Source: Bacillota bacterium (GTDB taxonomy: Bacteria; Bacillota; Clostridia; Lachnospirales; Lachnospiraceae). Taken from it: a stretch of 64,000 nucleotides of DNA. Both the position numbers and the translations under genes were made by a program. Numbering within the stretch: position 1 is the stretch's first letter; the number at the start of each line of letters is the position of its first letter. The notes under the pieces were generated by a model, which was not told where the DNA came from, made no database searches, and saw only the letters and a program-made list of their open reading frames with translations. This document shows, piece by piece, positions 61,355 to 64,000 of this stretch. The stretch is from the NCBI GenBank assembly GCA_023435895.1, contig JAEZLH010000036.1:1-64000 (forward strand), read 5' to 3'.

Positions 61355-62671
61355 TCACGAAACCTGTATCTTCATTTTTACTGTGTTATATAATTCTCCA
61401 AGATATGATAAGGAACCAAATGCCAGAATCAGGTCATCCTTGTTTGCTTTCTCGTATGCAAGTTCTACCGCATTATGGATAGATTGACCATCAAGCACTT
61501 CACCTTTTGCATATTGCCTAGCCTGCTTCGCCAGCTCCTCTGAGGGTAATGCTCTATCATTACCGGGCGTTATTGTAATAATAACTTCTGCCAGCTCCGC
61601 CATTTGCTCTAATATCTTATGGTATTCCTTGTCTGCTAAAACCCCAATGATAAATATTTTCCTGTGTTTTGGATAATACCTCAGCACGGATGCTTTTAGT
61701 TGAATAGCGGCATCCTCATTATGAGCTCCGTCCATAATAAAGAGGGGGGAGCTAGAAATACGCTCAAATCTTCCACCCCAGCTTGTACTAGTTAAGCCTT
61801 TTTCTATAGCATCCTCCTGAACCTTATATCCATTTTGTGCAAGAGCCTTGACCGTTTCTATTGCGAGAATTGCATTCTTTAACTGATATTCTCCGTGAAG
61901 GGAAATCGAATATTTTGCTCCTTTGTAATGAAAGCTTGTAGCGTCAGGTAAATACTGAACATCGGATATCTCACGATAATCAGTTGCATAGAAGTGGTTC
62001 CCGAATTGATCCACTTTCTTTTTGATTACATCAAGAATTTCAGAATCCGTATTTGAGGTTGTTACAATTGCACCTTCTTTAATAATTCCTGCTTTTTCAA
62101 ATGCTATCTTTTCAAGTGTATCTCCCAGATAACTCATATGATCCAAACTGATGGAGGTTATCACATTACACAGGGGATGTTTAAATACATTGGTTGCATC
62201 AAGTCTTCCACCCAGCCCAACTTCAATGATAGCCAAGTCCACCTTTTCTCTGTAAAGGTACAATAACGCCATGGCTGTTTCTATTTCAAAGGAAGTGGGA
62301 TGAGGCTTTCCTTCTAAAAGCATCTCCTCACAGGCAATCTTGATGTTCTCAATGGCCTCTACAACTCCTTCTTCCTTCATAGAGTAGTTGACTCGTTGCG
62401 CTTTGTCCTTATAATCAATCTGAACCATCTCAAGATATTCAAATACCGCAGGTGAATTATAGCGACCCACCAGATAACCACTCTCCGCCAAGATAGAGGC
62501 AATAAAGGCACAAGTGGAACCTTTCCCGTTGGTTCCTGCCACATGAATTACCTTTAATTTATCCTGAGGATTACCAAGTTTGTTTAATAGTTCTGTGATA
62601 GCTTCCAGTCCAAGCTTGCTACCATACTGATTGGAGTCTTGAATGAACGCTCTTGCTTCTTCATATGTCAT
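61355..62671 (-). CDS. folC: Folylpolyglutamate synthase / dihydrofolate synthase
   Basis: A 438-residue Mur-ligase-fold enzyme that makes dihydrofolate and adds glutamates to folates. Seen: VIHVAGTNGKGSTCAFIASI (P-loop), GRYNSPAVFEYLEMVQID (folate loop), AIIEVGLGGRLDATNVF, SISLDHMSYLGDTLEKIAFE, FIMDGAHNEDA and ILAFGSLSYLGELY. Length is normal. It starts 16 bases after the RlmI-like gene, so the two are cotranscribed. Confidence 0.95.
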   Translation of the reverse strand: MTYEEARAFIQDSNQYGSKLGLEAITELLNKLGNPQDKLKVIHVAGTNGKGSTCAFIASILAESGYLVGRYNSPAVFEYLEMVQIDYKDKAQRVNYSMKEEGVVEAIENIKIACEEMLLEGKPHPTSFEIETAMALLYLYREKVDLAIIEVGLGGRLDATNVFKHPLCNVITSISLDHMSYLGDTLEKIAFEKAGIIKEGAIVTTSNTDSEILDVIKKKVDQFGNHFYATDYREISDVQYLPDATSFHYKGAKYSISLHGEYQLKNAILAIETVKALAQNGYKVQEDAIEKGLTSTSWGGRFERISSSPLFIMDGAHNEDAAIQLKASVLRYYPKHRKIFIIGVLADKEYHKILEQMAELAEVIITITPGNDRALPSEELAKQARQYAKGEVLDGQSIHNAVELAYEKANKDDLILAFGSLSYLGELYNTVKMKIQVS

Positions 62672-62687
62672 CTCAAATCACTCTTTC

Positions 62688-63893
62688 TTATTTTTCATTC
62701 ACTACCTGGAATATAAAGAATTTCAGATAATAAGATTCATCTGCAGCCCACAAAATCGGATGATCCGGTGCCTGAGTGCGGTATTCCACCTGTCTGATTC
62801 TTTTCTTCACGTTCTTTGCCGCCTGTCCAATTGTCTCCGCAAATAATTCCGGTGTCATAAAGTGGGAACAGGAACAGGTAGCCAGATAACCACCATCCTT
62901 CACCAGCTTCATACCACGTAAATTGATTTCACGATAGCCTTTAATTGCATTCTTCACGGAGTTCTTTGACTTCGTGAATGCAGGAGGGTCCAAGATTACC
63001 ACATCAAAGAGTTCTCCTTTTTTCTCATATTCCGGTAAAAGGTCAAATACATCTGCTGCAACAAATTTAACCGTTGAGGACAAATTATTTAAAGCTGCAT
63101 TCTCCGTGGCCTGAGCAACTCCAAGCTCAGATGCATCAATACCGATGACTTCCTTCGCTCCTCCAAGCCCTGCATTCAGTGCAAAGGAACCGGTATGGGT
63201 AAAACAATCCAATACTCTACCATCCTTGCAAAGCTTTGCGATTGCTGCTCTATTGTACTTTTGATCTAAGAAGAATCCTGTTTTCTGTCCTTCTGCGATA
63301 TCTACGTAATACTTTACTCCATTTTCAGTAATCAACACCTTTGTATCAAAGGGTTCACCAATAAACCCTTTAATTCTCTCCATTCCCTCCTGGGTACGAA
63401 CCTTCGCATCACTTCTCTCATATACCCCTTTGATGGATATTCCGTCTTCCTTTAACAGCTTCTTTAAGATATCGATAATCTCCAATTTCATACGATCTAT
63501 TCCAAGTGCGAGGGACTGAACTACAAGTACATCCGAGAATTTATCAATGACCAGTCCCGGAAGAAAATCCGCTTCTCCAAATACAATACGACAACTGTCC
63601 GTATCCACTGTCTTCTTACGATAATCCCAAGCTGCTTGAACTCGCATAGTTAAAAATTCATGATCGATTTCCTGTCCTTTGACTCTGGACATTACTCTGA
63701 CAGTTATTTTAGAATTTGTATTAATAAAGCCGCAGCCCAAATAATAATCATCAAAATCATGAACATATACCAGATCTCCGTTTTGATACTCTCCGCTTAT
63801 AGTATCAATTTCGTTATCATAAATCCATAGACCTCCGCTTTTTAATGATCTTGCTTCTCCCTTTTTTACTTTTACAATTGCATTTGCTTTCAT
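62688..63893 (-). CDS. RlmI-like class I SAM-dependent rRNA methyltransferase
   Basis: 401 residues. An N-terminal PUA RNA-binding domain (about 1-75; KANAIVKVKKGEARSLKSGG, then LWIYDNEID) and a Rossmann methyltransferase domain (about 180-395; GQKTGFFLDQKYNRAAIAKL, VLDCFTHTGSFALNAGLGGA, VILDPPAFTKSK, LATCSCSHFM). It matches the RlmI/YccW group that makes 5-methylcytosine in 23S rRNA; exact target not proven. ATG at 63893 is chosen because AAGGA is better spaced there than to 63905. First gene of the pair with folC. Confidence 0.9.
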   Translation of the reverse strand: MKANAIVKVKKGEARSLKSGGLWIYDNEIDTISGEYQNGDLVYVHDFDDYYLGCGFINTNSKITVRVMSRVKGQEIDHEFLTMRVQAAWDYRKKTVDTDSCRIVFGEADFLPGLVIDKFSDVLVVQSLALGIDRMKLEIIDILKKLLKEDGISIKGVYERSDAKVRTQEGMERIKGFIGEPFDTKVLITENGVKYYVDIAEGQKTGFFLDQKYNRAAIAKLCKDGRVLDCFTHTGSFALNAGLGGAKEVIGIDASELGVAQATENAALNNLSSTVKFVAADVFDLLPEYEKKGELFDVVILDPPAFTKSKNSVKNAIKGYREINLRGMKLVKDGGYLATCSCSHFMTPELFAETIGQAAKNVKKRIRQVEYRTQAPDHPILWAADESYYLKFFIFQVVNEK

Positions 63894-64000
63894 AATAGTT
63901 ACCATTCCTTTCCATCCTCGCGGGCTCTTAATTGCGAGACTATATTAACTGAGCATTGTATTGTGATTTCCATCCATCGTTGTTAATGAGGCAAAAAGTC

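Overview
The window looks like chromosome of a low-GC Gram-positive anaerobe of the class Clostridia, most likely a Lachnospiraceae relative. This is an inference from AT-rich DNA, strong AGGAGG-type ribosome binding sites, anaerobic Fe-S/flavin proteins, a secreted multi-module GH16 beta-glucanase, and housekeeping genes of clostridial type (rlmD, pcrA, yerC-like, pheA, folC). No rRNA, tRNA or CRISPR array was seen.

Layout. 0.2-12.4 kb: metabolic genes and small regulator-target pairs. These are an SDR remnant, PhzF-like protein, hypA / FAD-ferredoxin oxidoreductase / hypB, an oleate hydratase operon facing its GntR-type regulator across clear operators, a MerR/SRPBCC pair and an EFR1-ferredoxin/TetR pair. 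12.9-16.7 kb: a secreted GH16 glucanase with several accessory modules; upstream lies a phased array of TGGCT...AGCCA dyads and a truncated ECF sigma gene. 17.5-22.9 kb: a compact RiPP operon on the minus strand (promoter, ABC exporter, intracellular subtilase, fused two-module radical-SAM maturase, 96-aa accessory protein). It ends with a 58-aa precursor carrying ten cysteines that is short enough to be missed by ORF callers. 23.2-29.1 kb: an EamA transporter facing a TrmB-type regulator across a 30-bp palindrome, then a heterodimeric ABC exporter. 29.4-45.7 kb: a defence island with much decay. It holds a frameshifted YhcG nuclease, a complete type II Wadjet (jetABCD), a frameshifted diguanylate cyclase, a serine-recombinase remnant, an SDR remnant, and an operon of a TOTE-type primase-helicase, a 71-aa ORF, an intact YhcG/PDDEXK nuclease and a DUF6429-like protein. 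45.9-63.9 kb: mostly core genes (rlmD, a zinc alcohol dehydrogenase, yerC-like, DUF1836, pcrA, a lipoprotein, htrA, pheA, folC, an RlmI-like methyltransferase), with two local tandem-repeat tracts.

How it fits together. The most interesting system is the RiPP operon. Its likely order of action is modification of the Cys-rich peptide by the double-module maturase with the 96-aa helper, leader removal by the signal-less subtilase, then export by the ABC protein. The second focus is the defence island, where an anti-plasmid SMC complex sits within 5 kb of a primase-helicase/nuclease operon, with recombinase and SDR debris between them marking repeated insertion and deletion. Several regulators face their targets across inverted repeats, so local control can be read directly from the sequence. 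Gene family names come from motif recognition by eye, not from database searches.
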